Below are positions 15,954-26,167 of a stretch of 64,000 nucleotides of DNA, piece after piece; position 1 is the stretch's first letter; each line of letters opens with the position of its first letter. The notes beneath the pieces are model-generated. The model saw only the letters and a program-made list of their open reading frames with translations, was not told where the DNA came from and did no database searches. A program made the position numbers and the translations under genes. The stretch is from NCBI GenBank assembly GCA_013141075.1, contig JABFRQ010000002.1, positions 145,640 to 209,639 on the forward strand, given 5' to 3'. This DNA is from Methylotenera sp. (GTDB lineage: Bacteria > Pseudomonadota > Gammaproteobacteria > Burkholderiales > Methylophilaceae).

Positions 15954-17081
15954 CTAATTTCCAGCTTTAAATTTTTCAAACGTATCTGCTCTAATTTTAG
16001 CCATTTTGCTATCTAACGTTTTTGGTGCGGTTAGCCTACTAAAATCTTCGGGCGCTAAAAATATTGATCGATCATTTTTCATAGACTCATCAATTAAAGG
16101 CTTGGCAGCTTTATTTGGAGTAGCATACTTAGAAGCATTGCTAATATCAGCTTGTACTTGTGGTCTAAGTATGTAGTTAATAAACAAGTGTGCATTATTC
16201 GGATGTTTTGCACCAGCGGGAATCGCCATGCTGTCCATAAATAGCAAGGATCCTGTTTTAGGAAATATTGGTGCAATATTTTGCCCACCACCTTTTTTAT
16301 TCGCAATAGTACGTGCACGGTAAAATTCACCGCCGTATCCAATGGCGACACAGGTCGATTTATCAGTCATATTTTCAGCTTGGGCTACCGAAGTTATAGT
16401 TTTGATATCTGGTCGCACTTTTTTAAGCATATCACCTACAGCAGCATAATCGGCGGCATTATTGCTATAAGCAGGCTTGCCCAAGTAGTTAAGTGCGATT
16501 GGCATAATATCTGCAGATGAATCTAAATACATAATGCCGCATGATTTCAACTTGGCAGTATAGATAGGGTTAAACACTAATTCCCAAAAATTTTGTGGCA
16601 TAGGCGTTTTACCTAAGGCTTTGATTACTTTATCAACATCTACGCCTATAGTAGTGTAACCCCACGCCCAGCCTACTAGGTAAGCATTATTGGGGTCAGC
16701 ATTTTTCATTTTGACTAAAATTTCTGGGTCGAGATTATTAAAATTAGGTAATTTATTTTTGTCTAGTTTTTGCAATAAGCCGCCATCAATTTGCGATTTA
16801 GCCCAATCTTAAGACGGCATGACGACATCGTAACCAGATTTTTTAGAGCGCAATTTTTCGTCTAACGTTTCGTTGTCTTCATAAGTGTCATAACGTACTT
16901 TAATGCCAGTTTCTTTTTCAAAATTAGCAATGGTGTCTGGCGCTATATAATCTACCCAGTTATATACATTTAGTACTTTTTCTTCAATTTTTGATTCAGC
17001 TTTGGCTTGACTTAAGCCTACAAAACCTACATTCATGGCAATACCTAACAATGAGGCTAAAACAATTTTCTTATCTACCAA
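15954..17081 (-). pseudogene. potF: Spermidine/putrescine-binding protein (PotF-like), interrupted by an in-frame stop
   Basis: The combined frame of 375 codons matches a full-length PotF/PotD-type periplasmic binding protein of a polyamine ABC importer. It has a signal peptide (ending SQA-KA), then KVLNVYNWVDYIAPDTIANFEKETGIKVRYDTYEDNETLDEKL, and later the conserved LPNFNNLDP, VGWAWGYTTIGVDVDKV and SLLFMDSMAIPAGAKHP. At 16809-16811 an ochre TAA interrupts it (YDVVMPS-stop-DWAKSQIDGGLLQKLDK) with the frame unchanged on both sides; a single C-to-A change from TCA would explain it. Start TTG 17081 with AAGGAG upstream. No potG, potH or potI genes are nearby. Either a recent pseudogene or a base-calling error. 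Confidence 0.85.
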
Positions 17082-17329
17082 CGTAAATCTCCTTAGTTTT
17101 TTCTGTTTATTTTTAACAACTATAAAGAAATATGCAAAAGCTGTGCCAAAGATGACTTGCTAAAAAAATAAAGTAGCTCTATAGCAAAAAACCCAGCGAG
17201 GCGCATGAAATGATCATCTGTATGGCTTAAATTAGGTTAGATTACAGTGAGTTATTGTCAGTTTTTGGCCAAAACTGTTCAGGAATCAACAGCTACCAAC
17301 TGGGTAGAGGAAAAGCCAACCCGAACGAC
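17082..17329. other. Intergenic region between two leftward genes
   Basis: About 250 bases; an AAGGAG site for the potF-like gene lies at its left end. No reading frame, tRNA or strong hairpin was seen in the rest. Confidence 0.5.
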
Positions 17330-19540
17330 TTAAAGATTGATTTTTTTGTTAAAAAAGGCGTGTACTTTATCGTGTGCAATTGGCTTACTGATTAGGTAAC
17401 CTTGAATTTCATCGCAGCCTAATTCTCTTAAAAAGGCGAGCTGTTCTTTTGTTTCTATACCTTCGCTAACCACGCGTAACTTTAGCGCATGGGCTAGGTT
17501 AATAATTGCCGTTACAATTTCCGCGTCATCATTATTGGTAAGCATGTCGTTAATAAAACTTTTATCGATTTTAAGCGCATCAATAGGCAGGCGTCTTAAT
17601 TGACCAAGGTTAGAATGCCCAGTACCAAAATCATCAATATACATATGCAATTGAAGCCTGCGTAAGGACTCTAAAATCTGCATGGTCATTTCTGGGTCTT
17701 CCATGGTGGCACTTTCGGTAATCTCCACATGCAACATTGAAGGCTCCATGCCAGTAGAATGAAGAATTTCAACGATGTCGCTTACCAATGACAAATCATT
17801 AAACTGCCTTGGTGAAATATTCACGGCTACGGCTGGCGGATTAAGCCCAGCCTCATTCCACCTAACCCATTGCTCACAAGCTTCCCGAATTACAAATCGC
17901 CCGATGGGTACAATTAAGCCAGTTTCTTCAGCGATTGGGATAAATTTGTCTGGGTTAGTCAATACGCCAGTGTTGGTTAACCAGCGCACGAGGGCTTCTA
18001 AACCAACCACTTTATTGGTGCTCAAATCCACTTTTGGTTGATACATGAGCAGTAACTCACCTTTTTCTAACGCTTGCCTCAGGCCATTTTCAAGCAATAA
18101 TTGCTCATGCGCATAAACATTCATCTCTTCACTAAAGTATTCAAAGCCACTGCGCTTGCTTTTGGCTTGATACATGGCTAAATCGGCTTGCCTGAGTAAG
18201 GCATTTGCATCGACCGCATCATTCGGGTAAACACTAATACCGATACTGGCGCCCACACTATAGCGCCTATCGTTAATATCAAATGGCTCTGAAATCATTT
18301 TGATAATTTTTCGCGCTAAATTACTGGCGGCATTATTGATTGGCGGATGCGTATAGACCACAGCAAATTCATCGCCACCAAGTCGCGCTACAAAGTCATC
18401 TGCACGCAAAATATTATTTAAACGATTAGCAATAATTTTTAGTACCGCATCGCCTACTTCATGTCCTTCAGAATCATTGATTTTTTTAAATCGGTCTAAG
18501 TCAATGAACAGCAAATACACCTGATATTTTTGCCGCTGCGCTTGCGCTAAGCTGTGCAATAAGAAATCTTGAAAATATGTGCGATTTGGTAAGGTCGTAA
18601 GCGGATCATGATTAGCTAGCTTATTTAAGGCAACTTCGGCATGATGGCGCTCAGAAAACGCCGAAGCCACAAATAAACCACCTAAGGTTAATGGTATAAA
18701 CCCAACTTTTAGGGTGAATAACGCTTGCGTATAAAGCTCAGAGTTAATTTGATCAAAGCTAAGCGCCAAGGTTATTAGCGCGACAACCGCAGCCAAAAAA
18801 ATCACGCTATGGGTAATAATGTTTCTGAACCTAATGGCTGCCCACAACACAAAAACCAATAGCATAAAAATAATAATTTCCGATGTGCCTAACAAATAGC
18901 CATAGTGTTTTGTTAGCCACGCTGTAGCGACTATTCCTACGAAAATTGCCGCTAATTCTAGTTTATCTAACCTAGATAAATAAAATTTTTGGTATGAGTA
19001 CAAAGAAAAAAGTAAGGGGATTGTGAGATACGCTATTACCAGCTCATTAAACCACCATAACGTTATGCCTTGCACTAGATTATTCCAGCTCACAAAACCA
19101 TAAGCATGAATACTTAAAACTGTAGCTAAAGTGTGCACAGCGCAAGCTAGTGGCACTGCAATAAACGCAAAAACTGCAACAATGGATACTTGATTGATAT
19201 TGTTTACAAAGTTGGTAGATAATCTTAGAAAAAATCGAAAGACAAAAGCAGCTGCAGCGGTACTAATCGCTAGCATTAAGGCCAAATCCCAAGGCATTTT
19301 CAGTAAATGAAAACACATAGACCCAACAGCCGCGCCGAATATGCCTACTAGACCATACCTAACAGCAACGGCCGCCGCAAGTGCTACTGCTGGCAGCTCA
19401 AATAATAAATCTACACCAATATACGGCGCCAGCCATGAGCCCAAATAAGCGATGGCGAAATAAACGAATCCTATTACCCCAGACTGAGCAACAAAAGGCT
19501 TTGCTTGCTCGGCTGTAGGTATTCTGATTCTTAAACTCAT
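17330..19540 (-). CDS. MASE1-GGDEF-EAL cyclic-di-GMP enzyme
   Basis: 736 residues: an N-terminal membrane sensor of about eight helices (MASE1 type, ~1-300), then a GGDEF domain with an intact active site (VARLGGDEFAVVY, ~395) and the preceding DLDRFKKINDSEGHEVGD. An EAL domain follows, also intact (EALVRWLTN at ~500, NISPRQF, EITESATMEDPE, DDFGTGHSNLGQLRRLPIDALKIDKSF, SEGIET). Both diguanylate cyclase and phosphodiesterase motifs look competent, so the net activity cannot be predicted. The MASE1 input ligand is unknown. It stands between the potF-like gene and the puuR-like gene, with no obvious partner. Confidence 0.93.
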   Translation of the reverse strand: MSLRIRIPTAEQAKPFVAQSGVIGFVYFAIAYLGSWLAPYIGVDLLFELPAVALAAAVAVRYGLVGIFGAAVGSMCFHLLKMPWDLALMLAISTAAAAFVFRFFLRLSTNFVNNINQVSIVAVFAFIAVPLACAVHTLATVLSIHAYGFVSWNNLVQGITLWWFNELVIAYLTIPLLFSLYSYQKFYLSRLDKLELAAIFVGIVATAWLTKHYGYLLGTSEIIIFMLLVFVLWAAIRFRNIITHSVIFLAAVVALITLALSFDQINSELYTQALFTLKVGFIPLTLGGLFVASAFSERHHAEVALNKLANHDPLTTLPNRTYFQDFLLHSLAQAQRQKYQVYLLFIDLDRFKKINDSEGHEVGDAVLKIIANRLNNILRADDFVARLGGDEFAVVYTHPPINNAASNLARKIIKMISEPFDINDRRYSVGASIGISVYPNDAVDANALLRQADLAMYQAKSKRSGFEYFSEEMNVYAHEQLLLENGLRQALEKGELLLMYQPKVDLSTNKVVGLEALVRWLTNTGVLTNPDKFIPIAEETGLIVPIGRFVIREACEQWVRWNEAGLNPPAVAVNISPRQFNDLSLVSDIVEILHSTGMEPSMLHVEITESATMEDPEMTMQILESLRRLQLHMYIDDFGTGHSNLGQLRRLPIDALKIDKSFINDMLTNNDDAEIVTAIINLAHALKLRVVSEGIETKEQLAFLRELGCDEIQGYLISKPIAHDKVHAFFNKKINL

Positions 19541-19668
19541 TGATTAACTCTCAACATTTTTGTATTAGGGTGATTTCAATTTTGAAGTGCAATAAACATT
19601 ATTTTACGTACATTATCGTATTGTACTGAGTAAAATAGAGGCATTTACAGCCTCAACAAAAATTAACA

Positions 19669-20223
19669 CTAAAACGTAGGCGGGCTGCATGAACTTACCA
19701 ATGTGCACACTTCACTACCGACATTGCGAAAACGATGCGGCAGGCGGCTGTTAAAGTAATAAGCATCTCCAGCACCCAACACACGCGTTTGCTCGCCCAC
19801 CGTGACTTCTAGCCGCCCAGAGAGTATCACTGCGCCCTCTTCACCCTCATGTTGTAACATGATTAAGCCCGTATCCGCGCCTACTTCATAGCTTTCATAC
19901 AAAATTTGCAACGCATGGCCAGCCTTGGCAGAGCCTATTTGCCGATACGAAATGCCTGCGCCACCGCTAATTTCAGTGAGTGATTCGGCGCGATAAAACA
20001 CCTCACTTTTCATGCCAGGCAATTCATCAGAAAAAAACTCAGCAAGTGTCATAGGAATACCAGCCAATATGCGTTTAAGCGCGCTCACCGATGGGCTAGT
20101 ATTGCCCGATTCTATGAGCGAAATAGTTGCATTTGCTACGCCTGCTTTTTTTGCCAAGGCCCGTTGCGAAAGTTGATGCCTTAAACGAACGATTCTTAAC
20201 CTTGCACCTACATCGATATCCAT
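19669..20223 (-). CDS. XRE-cupin transcriptional regulator (PuuR-like)
   Basis: 184 residues: an HTH_3 domain at ~7-62 (GARLRIVRLRHQLSQRALAKKAGVANATISLIESG) and a C-terminal cupin at ~110-178 (DTGLIMLQHEGEEGAVILSGRLEVTVGEQTRVLGAGDAYYFNSRLPHRFRN). This is the architecture of PuuR, the repressor of putrescine catabolism, and the length equals PuuR's. ATG 20223 has AGGAA in front and is preferred to TTG 20226. Divergent from the aminotransferase-mmsA-puuA-like operon, so it very likely controls it and itself through the shared 180-base spacer. Confidence 0.9.
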   Translation of the reverse strand: MDIDVGARLRIVRLRHQLSQRALAKKAGVANATISLIESGNTSPSVSALKRILAGIPMTLAEFFSDELPGMKSEVFYRAESLTEISGGAGISYRQIGSAKAGHALQILYESYEVGADTGLIMLQHEGEEGAVILSGRLEVTVGEQTRVLGAGDAYYFNSRLPHRFRNVGSEVCTLVSSCSPPTF

Positions 20224-20401
20224 CAATTTTCCTGTTAACTTTGCAAGTGTTTAAAGTGTTAAATATACAATAACATTGATAAATTTAATACTATTAAAAT
20301 CAATTAGTTGACTATTTTAAAAACCAGCCTTGACACGCAATGCTAAACACTTAATGATATGTCTTAAGAAATATCAAGAATAAGTATTTAGGATGCAAAC
20401 T
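20224..20401. promoter_or_regulatory. Divergent regulatory region between the puuR-like gene and the aminotransferase
   Basis: About 178 AT-rich bases with runs such as cttaatgatatgtcttaag (20350-20368), an imperfect inverted repeat (cttaa ... ttaag) about 35 bases before the aminotransferase start, placed as an operator of the divergent XRE-cupin protein might be. Confidence 0.5.
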
Positions 20402-21805
20402 ATGTCAAACTCGGACTACATAAAACTGCCGAATCTCAGCAATTACTGGGTGCCATTTACGGCTAATCGGCAGTTTAAAGCAATGCCTAGGCTTTTTAAA
20501 GCGGCCAAAGGCAACTATTACACAACTATTGATGACCGCGAAATTTTAGATGGCACTGCAGGCTTATGGTGCACACCTGCTGGTCATGGTCGCGAAGAAA
20601 TCGCTAGCGCCGTTGGCAAACAATTGCTCACGCTTGATTATGCCCCTGCTTTTCAAAGTAGTCACCCATTAGCATTTGAAGCAGCAAACCGCGTGGCAGA
20701 GTATATGCCTGCTGGTTTGGATAGAATATTTTTCACTAATTCAGGCTCAGAATCTGCCGACACAGCGTTAAAAATCGCACTGGCATATCATCGCGTATGT
20801 GGTAACCCATTAAGAAACAAGTTAATAGGCCGCGAGCGCGGTTACCACGGTGTGAATTTTGGTGGCATTGCCGTGGGTGGCATTGCAGGTAATCGCAAGG
20901 CATTTGGCAATGGCTTGGCGGGCGTTGACCATATTCGCCACCCGCTTGATATTGCAAAAAACGCCTTCACCAAAGGCGTGCCTGAAGATGGCGGCATAGC
21001 GCTAGCAAATGAATTCGAACAACGTATTCTTACATTACATGACCCCTCTACTATCGCCGCGCTCATTGTAGAACCCATGCAAGGCTCGGCTGGCGTGATT
21101 ATTCCACCAACTGGTTATTTAAAACGATTACGCGAAATTTGCGACAAATACGGTATTTTGCTGATTTTTGATGAAGTGATTACAGGTTTTGGGCGTTTGG
21201 GCACCAAATGGGGTGCAGATTATTTTGGTGTGACGCCAGACATTTTAACTTGCGCTAAAGGACTAACCAACGGCGTGGTGCCGATGGGCGCGGTGGCAGT
21301 AAAGCGTGAAATTTACGATGCGTTCATGGAAAAATCCCCCGCGGGCGCCATTGAATTGCCACATGGCTACACGTATAGCGCTATACCCATTGCCTGCGCG
21401 GCGGCCATTGCTACCTTAGATATTTTTTCTACTGAACAACTAGAAAACCGCGCCGCAGGTTTAAGTGCTTATTTTGAGCAAGCCGCACACAGCTTAAAGG
21501 GTTTGCCGATGGTAAAAGACATTCGCAACATAGGATTAGTTGCTGGCATTGAGTTTGAGCCGATTGCAGGCAAAGCTGGCGCGTTTGCATTCGCCACCTA
21601 TTTAAAATGTTACGAACTAGGCTTGCATGTGCGCTACACAGGCGACATTATTGCCATTTCGCCGCCACTCACCATAGAAAAACTCGAGATAGACCGTATT
21701 TTTAACACTTTGGCGGATGCGATTAAATTTGTCGCAAGTCAAGGCGAAGCAGGTTTAAATGCAAGCAATTATCTTAAAAATGAACAACAATGGGCTGAAC
21801 AATAA
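20402..21805 (+). CDS. Omega-amino acid (beta-alanine):pyruvate aminotransferase
   Basis: 467 residues, PLP fold type I, class III aminotransferase. From memory it aligns end to end with the Pseudomonas omega-amino acid:pyruvate aminotransferase (WVPFTANRQFK, LSTLDYAPAFQ-like, RGYHGVNFGG, VEPMQGSAGV, FDEVITGFGR, LPHGYTYSAIPIACAA). The PLP lysine is Lys286 in CAKGLTNG. It would move the amino group from beta-alanine (or a polyamine-derived omega-amino acid) to pyruvate, giving malonate semialdehyde. ATG 20402 is chosen because AGGA lies 8 bases before it; 20393 is an in-frame alternative. First of a three-gene rightward operon. Confidence 0.92.
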   Translation: MSNSDYIKLPNLSNYWVPFTANRQFKAMPRLFKAAKGNYYTTIDDREILDGTAGLWCTPAGHGREEIASAVGKQLLTLDYAPAFQSSHPLAFEAANRVAEYMPAGLDRIFFTNSGSESADTALKIALAYHRVCGNPLRNKLIGRERGYHGVNFGGIAVGGIAGNRKAFGNGLAGVDHIRHPLDIAKNAFTKGVPEDGGIALANEFEQRILTLHDPSTIAALIVEPMQGSAGVIIPPTGYLKRLREICDKYGILLIFDEVITGFGRLGTKWGADYFGVTPDILTCAKGLTNGVVPMGAVAVKREIYDAFMEKSPAGAIELPHGYTYSAIPIACAAAIATLDIFSTEQLENRAAGLSAYFEQAAHSLKGLPMVKDIRNIGLVAGIEFEPIAGKAGAFAFATYLKCYELGLHVRYTGDIIAISPPLTIEKLEIDRIFNTLADAIKFVASQGEAGLNASNYLKNEQQWAEQ

Positions 21806-21844
21806 ATGCCCTGCAACCCGCATGGATATTGGCTTGCAGAGCAT
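21806..21844 (+). repeat. Palindromic repeat A, copy 5
   Basis: Arms atgccctgcaa (21806-21816) and ttgcagagcat (21834-21844), one mismatch, with the core CCGCATGGATATTGG between. It begins immediately after the stop codon of the aminotransferase gene, in the 70-base gap before mmsA; the downstream T-run is only CCTTT, so read-through into mmsA is expected. Confidence 0.85.
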
Positions 21845-21875
21845 GCCTTTAACACAATAAATCGGAGTAAATCAC

Positions 21876-23372
21876 ATGAACAAAATTGGTCACTACATAA
21901 ACGGCAAACACATTGCAGGCACCAGCGCCAGACTTGGCGATGTGTATAACCCCGCCACTGGCGAGGTTTCTGGGCAAATCACTATGGCAACTGCGACTGA
22001 AACCGAAGCTGCTATTGCTGCCGCTCAAGCCGCTTTTCCTGCTTGGTCTGCTACACCAGCCTTACGCCGCGCACGCATAATGTTCAAATTTAAAGCATTG
22101 CTCGATGAACACGCGAATGATTTAGCCAAAGCAATTTCGCTTGAGCATGGCAAAACAATTTCTGATGCACGTGGTGAAGTCACGCGCGGTATTGAAGTGG
22201 TGGAATTTAGCTGCGGCATGCCACATTTAATGAAAGGCGACTTTAACGATAACGTTGGTACAGGCATTGATACTTATAGCATGCACCAACCATTGGGCGT
22301 GGTGGCGGGTATTACGCCATTCAACTTTCCGATTATGGTACCGCTATGGATGATTCCCATGGCCTTGGCGACTGGCAATACTTTTGTGCTAAAACCTTCT
22401 GAAAAAACGCCTAGCGCAAGCTTAATGATTGCCGATTTATTAGCGCAAGCTGGCCTGCCAGCAGGCGTATTTAACTTGGTGAATGGTGATAAAGAAGCCG
22501 TAGATGTGCTACTAAGCGACAAGCGCGTGCAAGCCATTAGTTTTGTTGGCTCAACGCCGATTGCTGAATATATTTACAGCACAGGCACCAAAAACGGCAA
22601 ACGCGTACAAGCTTTAGGCGGCGCAAAAAATCACCTTGTTGTGATGCCAGATGCCGACCTAGACCAAGTCGCCGACGCCTTAATCGGCGCGGGTTACGGC
22701 TCAGCTGGTGAGCGTTGCATGGCGATTTCAGTAGCAGTGACAGTAGGTGATGTAGCCGACAAATTAGTAAAAAAAATCAAAGCAAAAGTGAAAACTATCA
22801 CAATAGACCAAGGCTTAAATGAGAAAGCTGATATGGGTCCATTAGTGACACCACAGCACTTTGCAAAGGTTAAAGAATACGTAGATTTAGGCGTGACTGA
22901 GGGCGCAAACTTAGTGATTGATGGTCGCGGATATTCACACAAAGGCCATGAAAAAGGATTTTTCTTAGCGCCTTGCTTATTTGATAACGTAACCAAAAAC
23001 ATGCGAATTTACAAAGAAGAAATTTTTGGCCCAGTATTAGCCATTGTGCGCGCTGAGAATTTTGAAGAGGCGCTGCAATTGGTCAATGACCATGAGTTTG
23101 GCAACGGCACGGCTATTTTCACCCGCGATGGCGAAGCGGCGCGCGAATTCACCAACCGCGTACAAGTTGGTATGGTCGGTGTGAACGTAGCGATTCCTGT
23201 GCCGATTGCCTTTCACAGCTTTGGCGGATGGAAACGCTCACTCTTTGGCGACCACCACATTTACGGCATGGAAGGTGTACGTTTTTACACACGCCTAAAA
23301 ACAACAACTTCACGTTGGCCTACAACCGCTAAAAATATGGGTTCAGAATTCGTAATGCCGACGATGAAATAA
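21876..23372 (+). CDS. mmsA: CoA-acylating (methyl)malonate-semialdehyde dehydrogenase
   Basis: 498 residues, the usual MmsA/IolA length. Characteristic segments: [32 protein letters not shown], and catalytic Cys281 in [12 protein letters not shown], which replaces the NxGQxC of ordinary aldehyde dehydrogenases and marks the CoA-dependent subgroup. It converts malonate semialdehyde (or methylmalonate semialdehyde) to acetyl-CoA (or propionyl-CoA) and CO2. Next to the omega-aminotransferase this completes beta-alanine to acetyl-CoA. It is followed by the glutamine-synthetase-like gene after 30 bases. Confidence 0.95.
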   Translation: MNKIGHYINGKHIAGTSARLGDVYNPATGEVSGQITMATATETEAAIAAAQAAFPAWSATPALRRARIMFKFKALLDEHANDLAKAISLEHGKTISDARGEVTRGIEVVEFSCGMPHLMKGDFNDNVGTGIDTYSMHQPLGVVAGITPFNFPIMVPLWMIPMALATGNTFVLKPSEKTPSASLMIADLLAQAGLPAGVFNLVNGDKEAVDVLLSDKRVQAISFVGSTPIAEYIYSTGTKNGKRVQALGGAKNHLVVMPDADLDQVADALIGAGYGSAGERCMAISVAVTVGDVADKLVKKIKAKVKTITIDQGLNEKADMGPLVTPQHFAKVKEYVDLGVTEGANLVIDGRGYSHKGHEKGFFLAPCLFDNVTKNMRIYKEEIFGPVLAIVRAENFEEALQLVNDHEFGNGTAIFTRDGEAAREFTNRVQVGMVGVNVAIPVPIAFHSFGGWKRSLFGDHHIYGMEGVRFYTRLKTTTSRWPTTAKNMGSEFVMPTMK

Positions 23373-23402
23373 CTATATCCAATTAATACAAAAGATAAAA
23401 AT

Positions 23403-24755
23403 ATGACATCTTTAAATCATGTTGCTGAGTTAATTAAACAAAATAAAATCACTGAAGTGGAATGCGTGTTCCCTACTATCAATGCCACATTGCGTGGCAA
23501 GGTGATGCGTGCGCATGACTTTGCCGATGGCAAAGAGTTGCGCATTGCCAGAGCGGTGATTTTACAAACAATCAATGGCGAATATTGCGATGAGCATGTC
23601 ATCGGCGCTACCGATAACGACACCATACTTAAGCCTGATTACAGCACATTTAAAATATTGCCTTGGCAGCCACAGCGCGCGTGGGTGCTGCATGACTGCA
23701 TGAATTTTGATGGCAGCCCGTCAGAACATGCGCCGCGTAATGTACTTAAAAAAGTATTAGCGCAATACGAAATTCTTGGTTTAAAACCAGTAGTAGCGCC
23801 TGAAATTGAGTTTTATTTGTTTAAACGCGATGGTCAAGAAGCGGCAGGTTTTACGCCCCCCAGCATGCGTGGCGGCAGTATCGAACTAGAACGTCAAATG
23901 GGCTACAGCCTAAATTCTACCGCTGAAATGCGTGATTTTTGGCAAGCCCTGCAAGCCGCTTTTGATGCGCTAGAAATCCGCACCGATACTTGGCTGCATG
24001 AAATGGCGCCTAATCAGTTTGAAATCAATCTACTGCACGGTGATGCGCTAAAACTAGCCGATGACGTGGTGCTGTTTAAACACACCTTGCGTGAAATCGC
24101 CGCCCAACACGGCTTAAATGCTGTGTTTATGGCAAAACCTCTCGCCGATTATGATGGCAGTTCGATGCATTTACACCAAAGTATTGTCGATGCCAAAGGC
24201 CAAAATATCTTTAGCGATGCCACTAGTGAAAACATGGGTAAAGCCACGCCAAATTTTTACGCTTACATTGCAGGTCTGCAAAATTACATGGCCGACTTAA
24301 TGCCATTTATGGCGCCCTACTTTAACTCTTGGCGCCGCTATGCGCCTGGCACACAAGCGCCTGTAAACCTGCAATGGGGGCATGATAACCGCACCATTGG
24401 CTTGCGTGTACCGCATTCTAACGCTGCTGCACGTCGTGTAGAAAATCGCTTTGCTGGCAGTGACGCTAACCCCTATTTGGTAATGGCGGCTTCGCTCGCT
24501 TGCGGCTTGCGCGGCATGCAAGAAAAACTTACCCCTACCACCCCCGTGGATGATAAAGATGGTTATGAATTTCCACGTGAAATTGCAATCGGTTTAGAAA
24601 GTGCGATTACGCAACTAAAACAGAGTAAACATGCACGTGAAATATTTGGTGATGCCTTTATAGATGCCTTCTGCAATGTTAAAGAAATTGAGCTAGCTCA
24701 CTTTATGTATGAAGTGAGTAGCTGGGATAGACGCTATTTGGCTTTGCAAGTCTAA
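23403..24755 (+). CDS. Glutamine synthetase family, gamma-glutamylpolyamine synthetase-like (PuuA-like)
   Basis: 450 residues with both beta-Grasp (~15-110) and catalytic domains of the glutamine synthetase fold: APEIEFYLF (metal-binding Glu), EMAPNQFEINLLH, the MAKPLADYDGSSMHLHQS segment, and RVENRFAGSDANPYL near the C-terminus. It lacks the adenylylation-type C-terminus of GlnA and resembles PuuA/SpuI, which ligate glutamate to putrescine or related amines using ATP. Association with a PuuR-like repressor, an aminotransferase and mmsA supports an amine-catabolic rather than ammonia-assimilating role. The substrate (putrescine, diaminopropane or another amine) cannot be told from sequence. 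Confidence 0.88.
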   Translation: MTSLNHVAELIKQNKITEVECVFPTINATLRGKVMRAHDFADGKELRIARAVILQTINGEYCDEHVIGATDNDTILKPDYSTFKILPWQPQRAWVLHDCMNFDGSPSEHAPRNVLKKVLAQYEILGLKPVVAPEIEFYLFKRDGQEAAGFTPPSMRGGSIELERQMGYSLNSTAEMRDFWQALQAAFDALEIRTDTWLHEMAPNQFEINLLHGDALKLADDVVLFKHTLREIAAQHGLNAVFMAKPLADYDGSSMHLHQSIVDAKGQNIFSDATSENMGKATPNFYAYIAGLQNYMADLMPFMAPYFNSWRRYAPGTQAPVNLQWGHDNRTIGLRVPHSNAAARRVENRFAGSDANPYLVMAASLACGLRGMQEKLTPTTPVDDKDGYEFPREIAIGLESAITQLKQSKHAREIFGDAFIDAFCNVKEIELAHFMYEVSSWDRRYLALQV

Positions 24756-24786
24756 ATGTGATGCATAAGCATTGAGTTTGATGTGC

Positions 24787-25725
24787 CTAATTTTTAAACC
24801 ATGTCCGTTGCTGGCTAGCATTAAGAAAAGTCCAAGCAACAAAGCGGCTTTTCTTTTGCCCTTGCGACATTTCTATGGTTTTCACTTGATGGGCATTCAC
24901 AAGTTTTAGCACCCGATAAACGCTCGGCAGATTCGCTGCTTTTGAAATTAACGTAGTAAACCATAAGCATTGCGTTGAAATCTGCGCACTTTCTTGCACC
25001 ATACGGCACACAAAAGCTTCTTCACCACCTTCACAATGTAACTCAGCCGCTTGCCCACCAAAGTTTAATACGGGTGATTTTGATTTATTGCGTTTATCTT
25101 TACCTAGATTCTGCCACTTACGCTGCGAGCCAGCATTTGCTTCATCTAAAGAGCCATGAAAAGGCGGGTTGCACATAGTTAAATCAAACCGCTCTTCTTG
25201 CTCTATAACTCCCGTAAAAATAGCGAGTGGTGAAGCCTGCAAACGTAGGTCAATTGAGGATGATAGGCTATTAGCCTCTATAATTGCTCGCCCATTGGCG
25301 ATAGAAACTGGGTCAATGTCAGCACCCACAAAATGCCAACCATATTCGCGGTTGCCAATAAGCGGATAAATAATATTAGCACCCACGCCAATATCTAATA
25401 CGCGAACAATCTCACCCTGGGGAATCACGCCATTATTGGTAGACGCCAATAAATCCGCCAAGTAATGTAGGTAATCTGCACGGCCTGGAATGGGCGGGCA
25501 AAGATACTGCGGAGGGATATTCCACTCTAAAATGTTATAAAACTGCTTGAGCAAGGTCTGATTAAGCGCTTTCACCGCCAGTGGATTAGAAAAATCGATT
25601 GAAGCGTCGTTATAAGCATTCAACTTAACGAAGCCGCCTAACGTCGGATTAACTTGGACAAGCCCGTCAAAATCATATCGGCTTCGATGCTTATTTCTAG
25701 GGTGTAAATTAGATTTTTCTACCAA
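24787..25725 (-). CDS. rlmF: 23S rRNA adenine(1618)-N6-methyltransferase
   Basis: 312 residues, SAM-dependent methyltransferase. The N-terminal [16 protein letters not shown] block and the NPPFH catalytic motif ([13 protein letters not shown], ~185-197) with a [19 protein letters not shown]-binding loop are diagnostic of RlmF (YbiN). It methylates A1618 in 23S rRNA. The frame opens with TTG at 25725 and no ATG is placed better, so the start is uncertain. Convergent with the PuuA-like gene. Confidence 0.93.
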   Translation of the reverse strand: MVEKSNLHPRNKHRSRYDFDGLVQVNPTLGGFVKLNAYNDASIDFSNPLAVKALNQTLLKQFYNILEWNIPPQYLCPPIPGRADYLHYLADLLASTNNGVIPQGEIVRVLDIGVGANIIYPLIGNREYGWHFVGADIDPVSIANGRAIIEANSLSSSIDLRLQASPLAIFTGVIEQEERFDLTMCNPPFHGSLDEANAGSQRKWQNLGKDKRNKSKSPVLNFGGQAAELHCEGGEEAFVCRMVQESAQISTQCLWFTTLISKAANLPSVYRVLKLVNAHQVKTIEMSQGQKKSRFVAWTFLNASQQRTWFKN

Positions 25726-26090
25726 AATTTTTGCTGCTTAATGTACGTATTTCACCATATCGTATATCAAGTAGCCAGTCAACTTTGTTGGCTAAGGCAA
25801 ACATACGCAAAATTCAGGGCATTACACTACGCGAAGAGTTAGCGCGAGCGATATTACCTGCTCTTAGAGAGGGTAATCCAAGGTCTGATTCTAGTCGCTT
25901 CATTACAGCAGCAGTGGGATAATTCAATATAAACAACTAAAGCCCACTATTGTGGGCTTTTTAATTATGGCTCGTTGAACCGAAACTTTGAGATTATCCC
26001 AATGACAGAAAAAGTTATCCCGAATGTTATCCCGAAAGCAAAAAAGCCACTTTTCAGTGGCTTAGTCTTTTTACAACTCATTGATTTTAT
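25726..26090. other. Spacer between rlmF and tRNA-Pro with hairpins and short direct repeats
   Basis: About 365 bases. A rightward terminator-like hairpin (agcccac/gtgggct, 25941-25958, followed by ttttta) has only a doubtful 63-codon frame (25731-25922) upstream of it. Further on, the motif gttatcccgaa is tandemly repeated at 26013-26035. A leftward hairpin adjoins the tRNA (separate entry). Debris beside a tRNA 3' end is what an old integration event leaves, but no integrase sequence can be recognised. Confidence 0.45.
26039..26062 (-). terminator. Terminator of tRNA-Pro
   Basis: Arms agccact (26045-26051) and agtggct (26056-26062) with a 4-base loop; on the minus strand it is followed by TTTTTTGC. 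It lies ~28 bases after the 3' end of the leftward tRNA-Pro. Confidence 0.8.
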
Positions 26091-26167
26091 TGGTCGGGAC
26101 AGCAAGATTCGAACTTGCGACCCCATGCCCCCCAGGCATGTACGCTACCAGGCTGCGCTATGCCCCG
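26091..26167 (-). tRNA. tRNA-Pro (anticodon GGG)
   Basis: The minus strand folds as a 77-base tRNA with encoded CCA: acceptor CGGGGCA/TGTCCCG, D-arm with AGCCTGGTAGCG, anticodon stem CATGC/GCATG with loop CTGGGGG (anticodon GGG), and T-arm with GTTCGAATC. It lies downstream of the merR-like gene of the ihfA operon, a position seen in many betaproteobacteria. Confidence 0.95.
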
